A stretch of DNA of 31,695 bases, from positions 1 to 31,695 of the forward strand of contig JAEWFZ010000031.1 in the NCBI GenBank assembly GCA_023388535.1, written 5' to 3'. This document shows, one piece after another, positions 7,271 through 14,675 of the stretch. Source of the stretch: Bacillota bacterium. GTDB taxonomy: Bacteria > Bacillota_I > Bacilli_A > Erysipelotrichales > Erysipelotrichaceae. Position numbers and translations under genes: made by a program. A model generated the notes under the pieces. It was not told the origin of the DNA and did not search any database. It saw nothing but the letters and a program-made list of their open reading frames with translations. Numbering within the stretch: the first letter of the stretch is position 1; each line of letters starts with the position of its first letter.

Positions 7271-8713
7271 TTAGAAAATACGTCTTACACCGATTAATGG
7301 TGTAGTTACCGCTCTAACTCTAAGTACACTTACTGGCATTCTTGAGTTTAGGGCGTGGACCGATAATCCACCACCGATATAGATCGCTGAGTGAGTTACT
7401 CTTGATCCATAACCATAAATCAGAATATCTCCAGGTTTCCATGCGCTAGAATCTCTTACGCTGATGGCACGACCTGCTCTAGCTTGAGCTTTGGCACTAT
7501 GAGCTAAACGAACACCATGTTGTCCGTAAACCCATTTTACTAAACCTGAACAATCGAATACACTTGGTCCAGAAGCACCAAACACATAACGTTTACCGAC
7601 TTGACGGCGAGCGAGTCCCGCGATTCCTGAAGAGGATACTCCAGCGGTTGTTGTAACTTTAGCTTTAACTTGTTCTTTTACTTCAACGGTAATAGTGCTG
7701 TAAGCGACGTTTCCAGAGCGGTCTTTGGCGCTTACTTTTACGGTATGGGTTCCTGCTTTATTAGCATTATAGCCTTGAGTAACGTTGAGTTTAACTACCT
7801 TATCGATATTGTCCGTTACTTTGAAGTATTTGGCTATATTAACTTTTTGACCGTAGTTGACAGTAACTTTTTCTTGTTTTCTAGTAATTTTTGGAGCTTC
7901 ATAATCCGGTTGTAATTTTACATTAACTACCATAGAAGCAGTAGCGGTATTACCGGCTTTATCAGTAGCTGATACAGTTACGGTATTTTTTCCAGTATTA
8001 CCTACTTTATAACCTTTGACTAATTTGACCGGTACAGTACCATCAACTTCGTCAACGGCTTTAAAATATTTTAGAACATCTACTTTTTCATTCCATTCAA
8101 CATTAATCGAAGCTTTTTCACGGCTAATTACTGGCGCCTTATCATCGATTACTTTTACTTTTAAAGTGGCTTCCACTTTGTTTCCAGAGCTATCAGAAAC
8201 AGCGAAGACAAAGTCTTGTAGCCCTACTTTTTTACTATTGAAGTCTTTAACAACTTCATAATCTTTTATTACACCGTCGATATTATCTTCGGCTTCGAAA
8301 TGGCGGCTCACGTGAAGTGGTTTGCCATAAGAGATCGTAATAACATCTTTTCTTAGTCTAGTGAATACTGGGGGAGTTCCATCTACTACATTAACTTTAA
8401 CGCGACGGGTTAACGTGTGCTGACCTTTTTTGGCGATAAAAACCGCCTCTGTCGTTGTAATTTCAGAAACATCGACTAACGGCGTTTCTAGGGTATCCCA
8501 ATTTCCGCCTACCACTAAACTCATTGGATCAAAGTCATCACCGTGGATAACATTGATTTCGGATGCGGATAGTTCTAACTCTGGTTCTTCTTCGATATTT
8601 GTTTCGACGGATGCTACTTTTACTAATGGGGTCCAAGAAACTGGAGCTGGCGTATAGCCGCCAGTGAATTGGGTTAGTGCAAGTAGTCCTAGAGTTAATT
8701 TGAATTTTTTCAT
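7271..8713 (-). CDS. Secreted NlpC/P60 peptidoglycan hydrolase with three Ig-like domains
   Basis: A 480-residue protein: signal peptide (1 to about 22), the shared module around FDPMSLVVGGNWD (61-73), three DUF5011/HYR-like Ig domains (about 113-190, 192-266, 272-347, each with a D-x-SGN or DKAGN motif), a linker, and an NlpC/P60 domain (about 362-480). Catalytic Cys388 in FDCSGLVKWVY, His441 in VTHSAIYIGGG and His453 in VHALN form the usual triad. It should cleave stem-peptide bonds in the wall, with the Ig domains as spacers or binders. The ATG at 8713 is preferred over an in-frame TTG 6 nt upstream because GAGGGA is correctly spaced only for the ATG. Confidence 0.9.
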   Translation of the reverse strand: MKKFKLTLGLLALTQFTGGYTPAPVSWTPLVKVASVETNIEEEPELELSASEINVIHGDDFDPMSLVVGGNWDTLETPLVDVSEITTTEAVFIAKKGQHTLTRRVKVNVVDGTPPVFTRLRKDVITISYGKPLHVSRHFEAEDNIDGVIKDYEVVKDFNSKKVGLQDFVFAVSDSSGNKVEATLKVKVIDDKAPVISREKASINVEWNEKVDVLKYFKAVDEVDGTVPVKLVKGYKVGNTGKNTVTVSATDKAGNTATASMVVNVKLQPDYEAPKITRKQEKVTVNYGQKVNIAKYFKVTDNIDKVVKLNVTQGYNANKAGTHTVKVSAKDRSGNVAYSTITVEVKEQVKAKVTTTAGVSSSGIAGLARRQVGKRYVFGASGPSVFDCSGLVKWVYGQHGVRLAHSAKAQARAGRAISVRDSSAWKPGDILIYGYGSRVTHSAIYIGGGLSVHALNSRMPVSVLRVRAVTTPLIGVRRIF

Positions 8714-8786
8714 AAACAATATTCCCTCGCTTCTAAGTGCTCTTTGTGGCTACATATTAAAGCTTGCCTTTCTGCACTTGAATACA

Positions 8787-8819
8787 TTGGTATGATACCA
8801 AAGAAGTTTTTTTATACAA
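8787..8819 (-). promoter_or_regulatory. Promoter of the NlpC/P60 gene with overlapping 7-1-7 palindrome
   Basis: On the minus strand TTGTAT (8814-8819), 16 bp, TATCAT (8792-8797). The -10 lies inside the perfect palindrome TTGGTAT-G-ATACCAA (8787-8801), a good candidate operator for a dimeric repressor. The leader would be about 70 nt. Confidence 0.45.
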
Positions 8820-8841
8820 GATTATTTTTTTGTGAAAATTG

Positions 8842-8882
8842 TGTGATACGTCACATTATTACAAAAGTCCACTATTTAGTGG
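8842..8882. other. Two palindromes between divergent cell-surface genes
   Basis: TGTGA-TACG-TCACA (8842-8855) resembles a CRP/FNR-type dyad but has a 4-nt instead of a 6-nt centre. CCACTA-TT-TAGTGG (8869-8882) is a perfect hairpin whose sequence recurs in the tRNA-Leu terminator. No small gene was found between 8714 and 9049. Confidence 0.35.
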
Positions 8883-8963
8883 TTGTTCTTTGCTTTTTTC
8901 CGGAAAATATAGCAATTTCAATTATGTGATAATTACCCAAAATTGCCATAAATCTTTAATCAA

Positions 8964-9014
8964 AAGAATTTTAATTCTTGATAAAGTGACTAAAAAAAAC
9001 AGCTATGTTAAGAT
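8964..9014 (+). promoter_or_regulatory. Promoter of the SpaA-domain lipoprotein with upstream dyad
   Basis: GTGACT (8986-8991), 17 bp, TAAGAT (9009-9014) with an extended TG. Directly upstream is a 7-2-7 inverted repeat AAGAATT-TT-AATTCTT (8964-8979). Confidence 0.4.
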
Positions 9015-9049
9015 GTATCCCGAAAATAGAACGAAAGGAACTCGTAATT

Positions 9050-10312
9050 ATGAAGAAAAAGTTATTAGCGATTATATTAATAGCTTTAGCACTGAGTGGA
9101 TGTGGTCTATTTAAACAAAAAGAAAAAACCGATACCACCGCAACCTTTAATGAAGAACAACCTACTTATAAATATAGTATCGAAGGTGATGACACAGAGT
9201 ACTTCTTATCAATCCCTACCATTACCTTAGATGCTGATGATTCTCTAACTTTCAACACAGTCTATAGCTTAAATCCATTACAACAACCTAAAAAGAGCAT
9301 CGGTTTGATTGCTACAAAGTTCTATCAAAACGATGAGACACCGATGGAAGCCAAGGACAAGCTCTACGACATTGCTCGTTTTGGCTTGGGGTATTATGAA
9401 TTATCGGAAGAAGGTTATGAAAAACTAAAATCTACTGGTGTAGAAGCTAGCTTAAAGAGCGAAGATTTTCAATATTTTCATGGAGATAGTTTCAAACCAC
9501 TTAATCACGAAAACCAGCAAGATGTTAAATGGTATCTAGCTACCCAAGCAATTATCTGGGAACATTTAATTAATCCAGATACAGAAGAACCATTTAAGAT
9601 TAACTTTGAGCTTGATATCACGGAAGAAAAAGCTGAAATTCTAAGATTATTGAACCATCCAGATACGCTGAAGCCAAATTTCGGTGGGACAATTCAAACT
9701 ATCCAGAAAAAAGATATTGAGAACGAAAAAGTATTTACCTTTACCGATAGTTCTGCCAATTTGCACAATTTTGATCTCGTTGTCAGTTCTGGTTTAGAGC
9801 TTGTTGAACAAGAAAAAAATACGATTAAAGTAAAAGTTGTAGAAGCGAAAGATGATTTAGAAATCACTTTCCAACCTCGCTATCGGTTAGCAAACGACGA
9901 ATCGTATTATTTCTCTAGTTCTCAAAACTATGGTTACTTTACCATTGGTAACGATCGTCTCGGTCAGCGCGCTGGTCGTTTGACTTTCAAGGTCTTCAAT
10001 CCAATTACTAATATCAAACTTTTCATCAATACAACGGATGTTACTAATAGCACAGTTCATCTAGCTGGGGCTAAGTATCAATTATCTACGGATAAAGATT
10101 TCACCTATGCTTCTGAATCTACCGTTTCCACTAAAAATGAGTTTGCTAAATTTGAAAATCTCTCTCCCGGGATTTATTACTTGAGACAAATTCAAGCTCC
10201 TGAAGGATATGCTTTAAATCAAGAAGAACCTCAAAAACTGGAGATAGAAGTTGGTATCTCTGAAAAAACAATTCCATTTCATGTTTCTCCAGAAATGACT
10301 TCAACGGAATAA
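9050..10312 (+). CDS. Surface lipoprotein with thioester-domain-like N-terminus and SpaA/prealbumin-like C-terminus
   Basis: A 420-residue protein. The ATG at 9050 is chosen because AAAGGAA precedes it and it begins a lipoprotein signal with lipobox LALSGC (Cys18). Residues about 40-200 show a WYLATQAIIW motif (161-170) like the TQxAIW region of Gram-positive thioester domains. The mature chain has no Cys other than the lipidated one, so an internal Cys-Gln thioester cannot form. Residues about 318-415 (AGAKYQLSTD, FENLSPGIYYLRQIQAPEGY) are a SpaA/Cna-B-like prealbumin fold as in pilins and adhesins. Probably an envelope adhesin or stalk held by lipid rather than sortase; there is no LPxTG. 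The middle region is not recognised. Confidence 0.7.
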   Translation: MKKKLLAIILIALALSGCGLFKQKEKTDTTATFNEEQPTYKYSIEGDDTEYFLSIPTITLDADDSLTFNTVYSLNPLQQPKKSIGLIATKFYQNDETPMEAKDKLYDIARFGLGYYELSEEGYEKLKSTGVEASLKSEDFQYFHGDSFKPLNHENQQDVKWYLATQAIIWEHLINPDTEEPFKINFELDITEEKAEILRLLNHPDTLKPNFGGTIQTIQKKDIENEKVFTFTDSSANLHNFDLVVSSGLELVEQEKNTIKVKVVEAKDDLEITFQPRYRLANDESYYFSSSQNYGYFTIGNDRLGQRAGRLTFKVFNPITNIKLFINTTDVTNSTVHLAGAKYQLSTDKDFTYASESTVSTKNEFAKFENLSPGIYYLRQIQAPEGYALNQEEPQKLEIEVGISEKTIPFHVSPEMTSTE

Positions 10313-10330
10313 GGACTTCGGTCCTTTTTT
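10311..10330 (+). terminator. Terminator after the SpaA-domain lipoprotein
   Basis: A 6-bp stem AAGGAC/GTCCTT with a TTCG tetraloop and six T, overlapping the stop codon. Confidence 0.85.
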
Positions 10331-10331
10331 A

Positions 10332-10359
10332 TTGACTTTAAGGTCTGTCTTAGTATAAA
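10332..10359 (+). promoter_or_regulatory. Promoter of tRNA-Leu
   Basis: TTGACT (10332-10337), 16 bp, TATAAA (10354-10359), about 13 nt before the mature 5' end. Confidence 0.6.
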
Positions 10360-10372
10360 ATACGTACACACT

Positions 10373-10457
10373 GCACCAGTGGCGGAATAGGCAGACGCGT
10401 ACGCTTGAGGGGCGTATGAAGCAATTCGTGTGGGTTCAAGTCCCACTTGGTGCACCA
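10373..10457 (+). tRNA. tRNA-Leu (anticodon GAG)
   Basis: An 85-nt class II tRNA with long variable arm. Acceptor GCACCAG pairs with TTGGTGC (one G-T), the anticodon stem TACGC/GCGTA encloses TTGAGGG with anticodon GAG at 10407-10409, the T-loop TTCAAGT is standard, and CCA is encoded. It reads CUC and CUU. Confidence 0.95.
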
Positions 10458-10469
10458 TATAGCATTTTT

Positions 10470-10490
10470 CCCACTATTTAGTGGGTTTTT
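10470..10490 (+). terminator. Terminator after tRNA-Leu
   Basis: A 7-bp hairpin CCCACTA/TAGTGGG followed by TTTTT. Confidence 0.8.
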
Positions 10491-10737
10491 ATTTGGTGTG
10501 GCGCTTATTTGGTGCTTAGTTTCTCGTTAAACATATTATTGGATAACAATTTATGTAAAAAGCAAGACTTTATGACCTGCTTATGAGCTGCTATAATCTG
10601 TTATTAATGTTCTTTTTTATTCTCCATCAAGGATATTCTCCTATTAAAGAAAGTAGATTATTACTGCTAGTTTCATATAGTATTTCTTAATTTTATTCCC
10701 AAATTAACTAGTGAAAATTAACGTATTTATAACAATG
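10491..10737. other. AT-rich intergenic stretch with no recognised element
   Basis: No open frame with a ribosome site, no tRNA and no strong hairpin on either strand were found between the tRNA-Leu terminator and the promoter of the next lipoprotein. Confidence 0.5.
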
Positions 10738-10766
10738 TTGTTATTATTTAACTAACAAGTTATCAT
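10738..10766 (+). promoter_or_regulatory. Probable promoter of the repeat-stalk lipoprotein
   Basis: TTGTTA, 17 bp, TATCAT, giving a leader of about 40 nt with GGAGG at 10803. A second TATAAT at 10796 is too close to the ribosome site to be useful. Confidence 0.4.
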
Positions 10767-10813
10767 GAAATAAAGAAGCAAATGACACATATCATTTATA
10801 ATGGAGGATTACT

Positions 10814-11425
10814 ATGAAAAAACTTACGGCTTTATTAATCTTTGCTCTACTTATCAGTAGTTTGATTGGCTGTTCAAAGCCTACTCCTTCAGCTGAAACT
10901 CCAGCTGAAACTCCGATCGAGACGCCGGTTGATACTCCAGTTGATACTCCGGTTGATACTCCGGTTGATACTCCGGTTGATACCCCGGTTGATACTCCTA
11001 TCGATACTCCGATTGAGCCACCAGTAGAAACAACTACTCCCGAGCTCAAAACCATGGACGACAAGACTGCTTATTCTCAAACACTTTTAGAAGATACGCT
11101 GAATCAATTAAACGTTTTAGAAGAGGTATATACAGCGGTATATTCAAACGATGGTGTTGAGATGTGGATACAAGTCACACAAAAAGGAGGTACCGAGTTT
11201 ATCAAAAAAATAGGTGACCTTGAAAATGATTTTTCTAAAAACGGAAAATTAAATGATGTAAATCAACAAGAGTGGAACGCTATTGTAAGCTCACTTCAAG
11301 ATTTGTATTCCAAAGTAAACAAAGATGTCCACGAGAATACAACACTCCAGTTACTTGGGGCAAAAGATCAAGTTATATTACAAATTAATACAAAGAACGG
11401 AGTAATGGATCATTTGAAAAAATAG
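10814..11425 (+). CDS. Lipoprotein with Thr-Pro-Val-Asp repeat stalk
   Basis: A 203-residue protein: lipoprotein signal with lipobox SLIGC (Cys20), a stalk of TP(V/I/A)(D/E) tetrapeptide repeats (about 26-70), and an unrecognised C-terminal domain (about 75-203) rich in helix-forming residues and without Cys. GGAGG precedes the ATG. It is tethered to the outer face of the membrane, with the acidic Pro-rich stalk likely spanning the wall. The function of the globular part is unknown. The stalk is encoded by 12-nt repeats, so its length can change without frameshift. It stands alone, between tRNA-Leu and a convergent gene. Confidence 0.8.
   Translation: MKKLTALLIFALLISSLIGCSKPTPSAETPAETPIETPVDTPVDTPVDTPVDTPVDTPVDTPIDTPIEPPVETTTPELKTMDDKTAYSQTLLEDTLNQLNVLEEVYTAVYSNDGVEMWIQVTQKGGTEFIKKIGDLENDFSKNGKLNDVNQQEWNAIVSSLQDLYSKVNKDVHENTTLQLLGAKDQVILQINTKNGVMDHLKK
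10891..11019. repeat. 12-nt tandem repeat encoding the TPVD stalk
   Basis: About ten units; a core of near-identical GTTGATACTCC(A/G) copies from 10928 to about 10999 is flanked by degenerate units with GAA/GAG and ATC. Unit length is a multiple of three and unit sequence is stop-free in several frames. Confidence 0.9.
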
Positions 11426-11568
11426 CACAATAAAATGCTCTGAGATGTGACTCACTTAATATATTTGAGACTCATCCTCTGTTGCTTTTCAACTTATAAT
11501 TATTTTTTGTTTTTCAATATCTCTTTCTAATGTATTAAGGGATTACGGTATTTGATAAAGTGGTAATC

Positions 11569-11600
11569 AAAAAGAGAACTTTTTCAATTGTTCTCTTTTT
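11569..11600. terminator. Bidirectional terminator between convergent genes
   Basis: A perfect 11-bp stem (11569-11579 with 11590-11600) has A run on one side and T run on the other, so it can act for both the TPVD lipoprotein and the minus-strand gene at 11613. Confidence 0.8.
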
Positions 11601-11612
11601 ATGTTTTACAAA

Positions 11613-12110
11613 TCAATACCAAGGATTCTCGGAGCTCGGAATTCTAATATCTGCTAACAAGAATTCTTCCCACAAAAACCATTGCTTCGTGCTCGATTTC
11701 AACCTTAATACAATTTCTCGCGGAGTATCAGCTCCCGAAGATTTTACATTTAGACGAAGGTATCCATCATTCTCGTAGCTTTTCACAGTCTCGAAAACTT
11801 CAATAGTATATGGCTGGTCTGGTTGATAATTATTATCCACCACAGCCCCTTTGAAATATGAAAAAGGTTTATAATATTTATCGACTAAACGATCTCTCAA
11901 AAATTGTTTTTCATAATTCGAAAGTGGTTTAGGACCACGCAAATAATCTAGCATGGCATGGGTAGCTTCACGATCATTTTTATAATTCGCTAAAGCGACC
12001 ACTGTTAGCGCCGCTACCTCAAAAGGATTTAAAAAATCGGACTGATGCATGGCTTCAAGCTCTGCTAAATTGGTTGATAATGCTTCGAAAACAAATACTT
12101 CTTTCTTCAT
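11613..12110 (-). CDS. Conserved uncharacterised protein (DUF6935-like)
   Basis: A 165-residue soluble protein starting MKKEVFVFEAL; a perfect AAGGAGG sits before the ATG at 12110, so a longer frame starting at 12146 is not used. Features include PFEVAALTVVAL near residues 29-40, FLRDRLVDKYYKPFSYFKGA in the middle, GYLRLNVKSSGADTPREIVLR, and WFLWEEFLLADIRIP near the C-terminus. I recall this motif set from a widespread Bacillota family with no known function, and the DUF number is from memory. No signal peptide or membrane segment is present. Confidence 0.75.
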   Translation of the reverse strand: MKKEVFVFEALSTNLAELEAMHQSDFLNPFEVAALTVVALANYKNDREATHAMLDYLRGPKPLSNYEKQFLRDRLVDKYYKPFSYFKGAVVDNNYQPDQPYTIEVFETVKSYENDGYLRLNVKSSGADTPREIVLRLKSSTKQWFLWEEFLLADIRIPSSENPWY

Positions 12111-12260
12111 GAGTATCCTCCTTAGGACTTTTGTAGAGAAAGTCATTTCATTATTAAGAAATTCTTTTGTTGATTAACTTACCTTTACTTAATTGTATCA
12201 GTAAAACCAGTGAAAACGGCTTTAAATTTATATATCATCAACCTTAAAGAGAGGTAAAAT

Positions 12261-12306
12261 AAAAAAAACACTACATCAGATCGTTAAACTTCTTGTTAGT
12301 GGTTTT
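12261..12306. terminator. Possible bidirectional terminator downstream of tRNA-Arg(CCU)
   Basis: CACTA (12269-12273) pairs with TAGTG (12297-12301), extended by A/T pairs across a G bulge, with eight T following on the minus strand. The loop is long (23 nt). Confidence 0.35.
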
Positions 12307-12340
12307 TAATAATAAAAGAATCTAAGATTTTAGTTGAAAA

Positions 12341-12416
12341 TGGCGCGGTTGACAGGAGTCGAACCTGTGACCTAATACTTAGGAGGTATTTGCTCTATCC
12401 ACTGAGCTACAACCGC
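12341..12416 (-). tRNA. tRNA-Arg (anticodon CCT)
   Basis: A 76-nt cloverleaf: acceptor GCGGTTG/CAACCGC, anticodon stem AATAC/GTATT with loop CTCCTAA (anticodon complement at 12381-12383), T-loop TTCGACT, and encoded CCA. It reads the rare AGG codon. Confidence 0.95.
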
Positions 12417-12429
12417 AATTCCAATCACA

Positions 12430-12458
12430 ATTATAACCTCAAAATGTGAAAAACCCAA
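12430..12458 (-). promoter_or_regulatory. Promoter of tRNA-Arg(CCU)
   Basis: TTGGGT, 17 bp, TATAAT on the minus strand. The -35 hexamer lies within the terminator stem of the upstream small RNA, so RNA end and tRNA start are nested. Confidence 0.6.
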
Positions 12459-12474
12459 GGTCTTTCCCTGGGTT
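12448..12474 (-). terminator. Terminator of the putative small RNA
   Basis: On the minus strand AACCCAGGG pairs with CCTTGGGTT (9 bp, one G-T, AAAGA loop) followed by TTTTT. Confidence 0.8.
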
Positions 12475-12562
12475 GCGCTAACTTTCACCGCTTGTCTGAA
12501 GATTATATAAGTTTGTCAGGAGGAAACTAATGATTCAACAAGCATCGATTCATAAGAAACGT
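12448..12562 (-). ncRNA. Putative structured small RNA with CCUCC-containing loop
   Basis: A transcript of about 115 nt is delimited by a consensus promoter (12569-12596) and an intrinsic terminator (12448-12474). Its predicted fold is a closing stem GCUUGUUGAA/UUCA-G-ACAAGC (12534-12543 with 12490-12500, one bulged G). This encloses a hairpin AGUUU/AAACU (12510-12528) whose 9-nt loop is CCUCCUGAC, complementary to Shine-Dalgarno sequences. Then comes a single-stranded GGUGAAAGUUAGCGC and the terminator. No good protein frame exists on this strand. I do not recognise it as 6S, SRP, tmRNA, RNase P, T-box or a riboswitch. A C-rich loop suggests a trans-acting translational repressor, which is inference. 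Confidence 0.65.
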
Positions 12563-12568
12563 ATTTTC

Positions 12569-12596
12569 ATTATAGCAAGTTTTCATACCATGTCAA
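12569..12596 (-). promoter_or_regulatory. Consensus sigma-A promoter of the putative small RNA
   Basis: Perfect TTGACA (12591-12596), 16 bp, perfect TATAAT (12569-12574). This is the strongest promoter match in the window; initiation is expected near 12562. Confidence 0.8.
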
Positions 12597-12655
12597 CACT
12601 TTTTACATTATTTTTACATTTTTTGTAAATTTTTCATTTTATTCAATCGAAGCGA

Positions 12656-12683
12656 TTGTTTACCCCTATTAAAATGTTATAAT
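12656..12683 (+). promoter_or_regulatory. Promoter of the 2-hydroxyacid dehydrogenase/gpsA operon
   Basis: TTGTTT, 16 bp, TATAAT with an extended TG (TGTTATAAT). The leader is about 80 nt and contains A-rich then T-rich tracts. Confidence 0.6.
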
Positions 12684-12770
12684 AAAACTACCTACAAAAC
12701 AAAAAGACAGCCTTAAATAATCTATTGTTTTTTTGTTGGTTTAATGTATTAAATGAAAACTGGAGGATAT

Positions 12771-13700
12771 ATGAACGTACTATTTTCAGGCTTAAACTCC
12801 GTCTTACAAGAAGAAGATATCGATTATTTAACAAAAATTGGCTTCAATTTAGCCTTCAAATCGAAATCCGAGGATCTTGAAGACCCTACCTGGCCCGAGG
12901 TGATTGTCACCTATCGTTTCACCCAAAGCCAACCCATCTCTAAATTTCCTAATTTAAAATATATTCAAACACCTAGTGCTGGATTCAATCACTTAGACTT
13001 AGATTATATTAAAGAAAATAATATTAGTCTACACAACGCGCGGGGTGTACACGGAATTGCTATTTCTGAGTACGTGCTCGGAAAGATCTTAGAAGTATAT
13101 AAAAACTCAAAATACTATCAAAAACATCAAGAAAATAAAACCTGGGACGGCAAGTCTTTTATGAAAGCTTTGTACCTACGCAAAGCCGCTGTCTTAGGAA
13201 CAGGTAGCATTGGCCAAGAAATTGCGAAACGGCTTCAGGTTTTTGGGGTTGAAGTTACCGGATTTAATAGCAATGGAAGAGATATTGAATTCTTTGACCA
13301 ATGCCATCCTTTAACCTCTTTTAGTGAACACGCTAAAATTTATGATATCGTGATTGTGGCTTTACCGTTAAACGAACAAACCGAAGGTTTCTTAAATAGA
13401 AAACGCTTACTTAGCATGAATAGAGATGCCATCTTAATAAATATCGGACGGGGCAAGCTCATTGATGAAGCTACCTTGATTAGTTTACTGGATACTCAAT
13501 TTTTAGCGGTCATCTTGGATGTTTTTGAAGTCGAACCCCTACCTCAAGAGAGTCCGTTATGGCATCATCCGAAAGTAACCGTGACCCCGCATAATTCTTC
13601 TCAAGATCCTACAACTAACTTAATGTTAAGAAATCTGATCTTAGACAATCTTTCCGCTTTAGCCAAGAATGAAGAATTAGCTAATAAAGTAATACTATAG
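12771..13700 (+). CDS. D-isomer-specific 2-hydroxyacid dehydrogenase family protein
   Basis: A 309-residue NAD(P)-dependent oxidoreductase interconverting a 2-keto acid and its D-2-hydroxy acid. Visible are the nucleotide-binding GTGSIG (143-148), catalytic Arg227 in NIGRGKLID, Glu255 in DVFEVEPLP and His274 in TPHNSS, completing the R-E-H set of the family. The start is ATG 12771, preceded by GGAGG; an earlier in-frame ATG at 12753 overlaps that ribosome site and is rejected. The substrate is unknown (glyoxylate/hydroxypyruvate reductase-like by motif style). It is followed after 8 nt by a gpsA-like gene, so the two are probably co-transcribed. Confidence 0.85.
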   Translation: MNVLFSGLNSVLQEEDIDYLTKIGFNLAFKSKSEDLEDPTWPEVIVTYRFTQSQPISKFPNLKYIQTPSAGFNHLDLDYIKENNISLHNARGVHGIAISEYVLGKILEVYKNSKYYQKHQENKTWDGKSFMKALYLRKAAVLGTGSIGQEIAKRLQVFGVEVTGFNSNGRDIEFFDQCHPLTSFSEHAKIYDIVIVALPLNEQTEGFLNRKRLLSMNRDAILINIGRGKLIDEATLISLLDTQFLAVILDVFEVEPLPQESPLWHHPKVTVTPHNSSQDPTTNLMLRNLILDNLSALAKNEELANKVIL

Positions 13701-13708
13701 GAGTTATT

Positions 13709-14674
13709 ATGAAAACAATTTCTATAATCGGTCCGGGTCGCTGGGGTTCTTTTATTGCGTATTATTTACACAATATTGGACACTCCGTTAGTCTTTACGG
13801 AAGAAAAGACTCCAGTCACATGGCGAATCTCTTAGCTAGCAGAGAGAACGAATATTTAAAATTGCCAAATTCTTTAAAACTGGAAACCGACTTAAAAAAC
13901 GCACTCGCTTCTGATATTATTGTGATTTCTATTAACTCGCAGAATTTGAGAGATTTGTTAAAGGAAATCAATACCTATGAACTCAATCATAAAACCTTTG
14001 TTTTATGTATGAAAGGTATAGAAATTAGTTCCCAAAAACGATTATCACAAATCGTTAACGAAGAAATTGGGTTTTCTCATGATGTTGCTTGTTGGATTGG
14101 CCCCGGTCATCCTCAAGAATTTATCCAAGGTAATCCTAATGCGATGGTAATTGATTCTAATAAGCCTGCATTAGTAACCGAACTCATCAATGCCTTCTCT
14201 TCCCCACTAATACGTTTCTATGTTGGTGAAGATTTAATTGGGAATGAAATCGGAGCCGCAGCTAAGAACGTCATGGGGATTGCGGCTGGTTTATTGGATG
14301 GCCTTCATCTTTCTTCTTTAAAAGGTGCGCTTATGGCCCGTGGTTGTGCTGAGGTTTCTAGATTGATTCGAGCTATGGGTGGAAATCCGCTTTCTGCTTA
14401 TGGCTTGTGCCATTTAGGAGACTATGAAGCGACCATTTTCTCTAAGTTTTCCAATAATCGAGCGTTTGGGGAAGCCTTTATTAAAAATCAACCTTTTGAA
14501 AAACTAGCCGAAGGATTCTTTACCACACAAGCGATGATGAAACTTGGTGAAAGATATCATGTTGATTTACCAATTACACGAGCGGTTTATGAAATTACTA
14601 TTGATAAAAAGGACCCCAAAGAAGTCCTTAATTCCCTATTCATGCGTTCTACAAAAGCTGAGTTTTATACCTAA
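13709..14674 (+). CDS. gpsA: NAD(P)-dependent glycerol-3-phosphate dehydrogenase, GpsA-like
   Basis: A 321-residue protein reducing dihydroxyacetone phosphate to sn-glycerol 3-phosphate for phospholipid synthesis. An N-terminal Rossmann loop IGPGRWGS replaces the usual GAGxWGT. GPGHPQEF replaces the GPSxAxE region. NEIGAAAKNVMGIAAG carries the catalytic Lys186, and LGDYEATIFSKFSNNRAFG matches the C-terminal GDLxxTxxSxxSRNRxFG signature. Family assignment is firm, but the changed loops make it a divergent member and another 3-phospho substrate is possible. GGAG lies before the ATG. Confidence 0.8.
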   Translation: MKTISIIGPGRWGSFIAYYLHNIGHSVSLYGRKDSSHMANLLASRENEYLKLPNSLKLETDLKNALASDIIVISINSQNLRDLLKEINTYELNHKTFVLCMKGIEISSQKRLSQIVNEEIGFSHDVACWIGPGHPQEFIQGNPNAMVIDSNKPALVTELINAFSSPLIRFYVGEDLIGNEIGAAAKNVMGIAAGLLDGLHLSSLKGALMARGCAEVSRLIRAMGGNPLSAYGLCHLGDYEATIFSKFSNNRAFGEAFIKNQPFEKLAEGFFTTQAMMKLGERYHVDLPITRAVYEITIDKKDPKEVLNSLFMRSTKAEFYT

Positions 14675-14675
14675 C

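Noticed and set aside
8842..8855. TGTGATACGTCACA as a CRP/FNR site
   Set aside because: The half-sites match but the centre is 4 nt instead of 6 and it lies far from both promoters; kept only as a dyad.
10792..11080. Minus-strand frames with repeated GVST or NRSI peptides
   Set aside because: They arise because the 12-nt repeat is open in every frame; neither has a ribosome site and the plus-strand lipoprotein explains the region.
12530..12628. A 32-residue plus-strand ORF with AGGAGG before the ATG
   Set aside because: The ribosome-site match is the complement of the CCUCC loop of the minus-strand small RNA, no plus-strand promoter was found close by, and the peptide has no recognisable features. 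The promoter/terminator pair on the minus strand is a better explanation, though an antisense peptide is not excluded.
12753..12770. Upstream ATG for the 2-hydroxyacid dehydrogenase
   Set aside because: The GGAGG ribosome site lies inside this extension and is spaced for the ATG at 12771.
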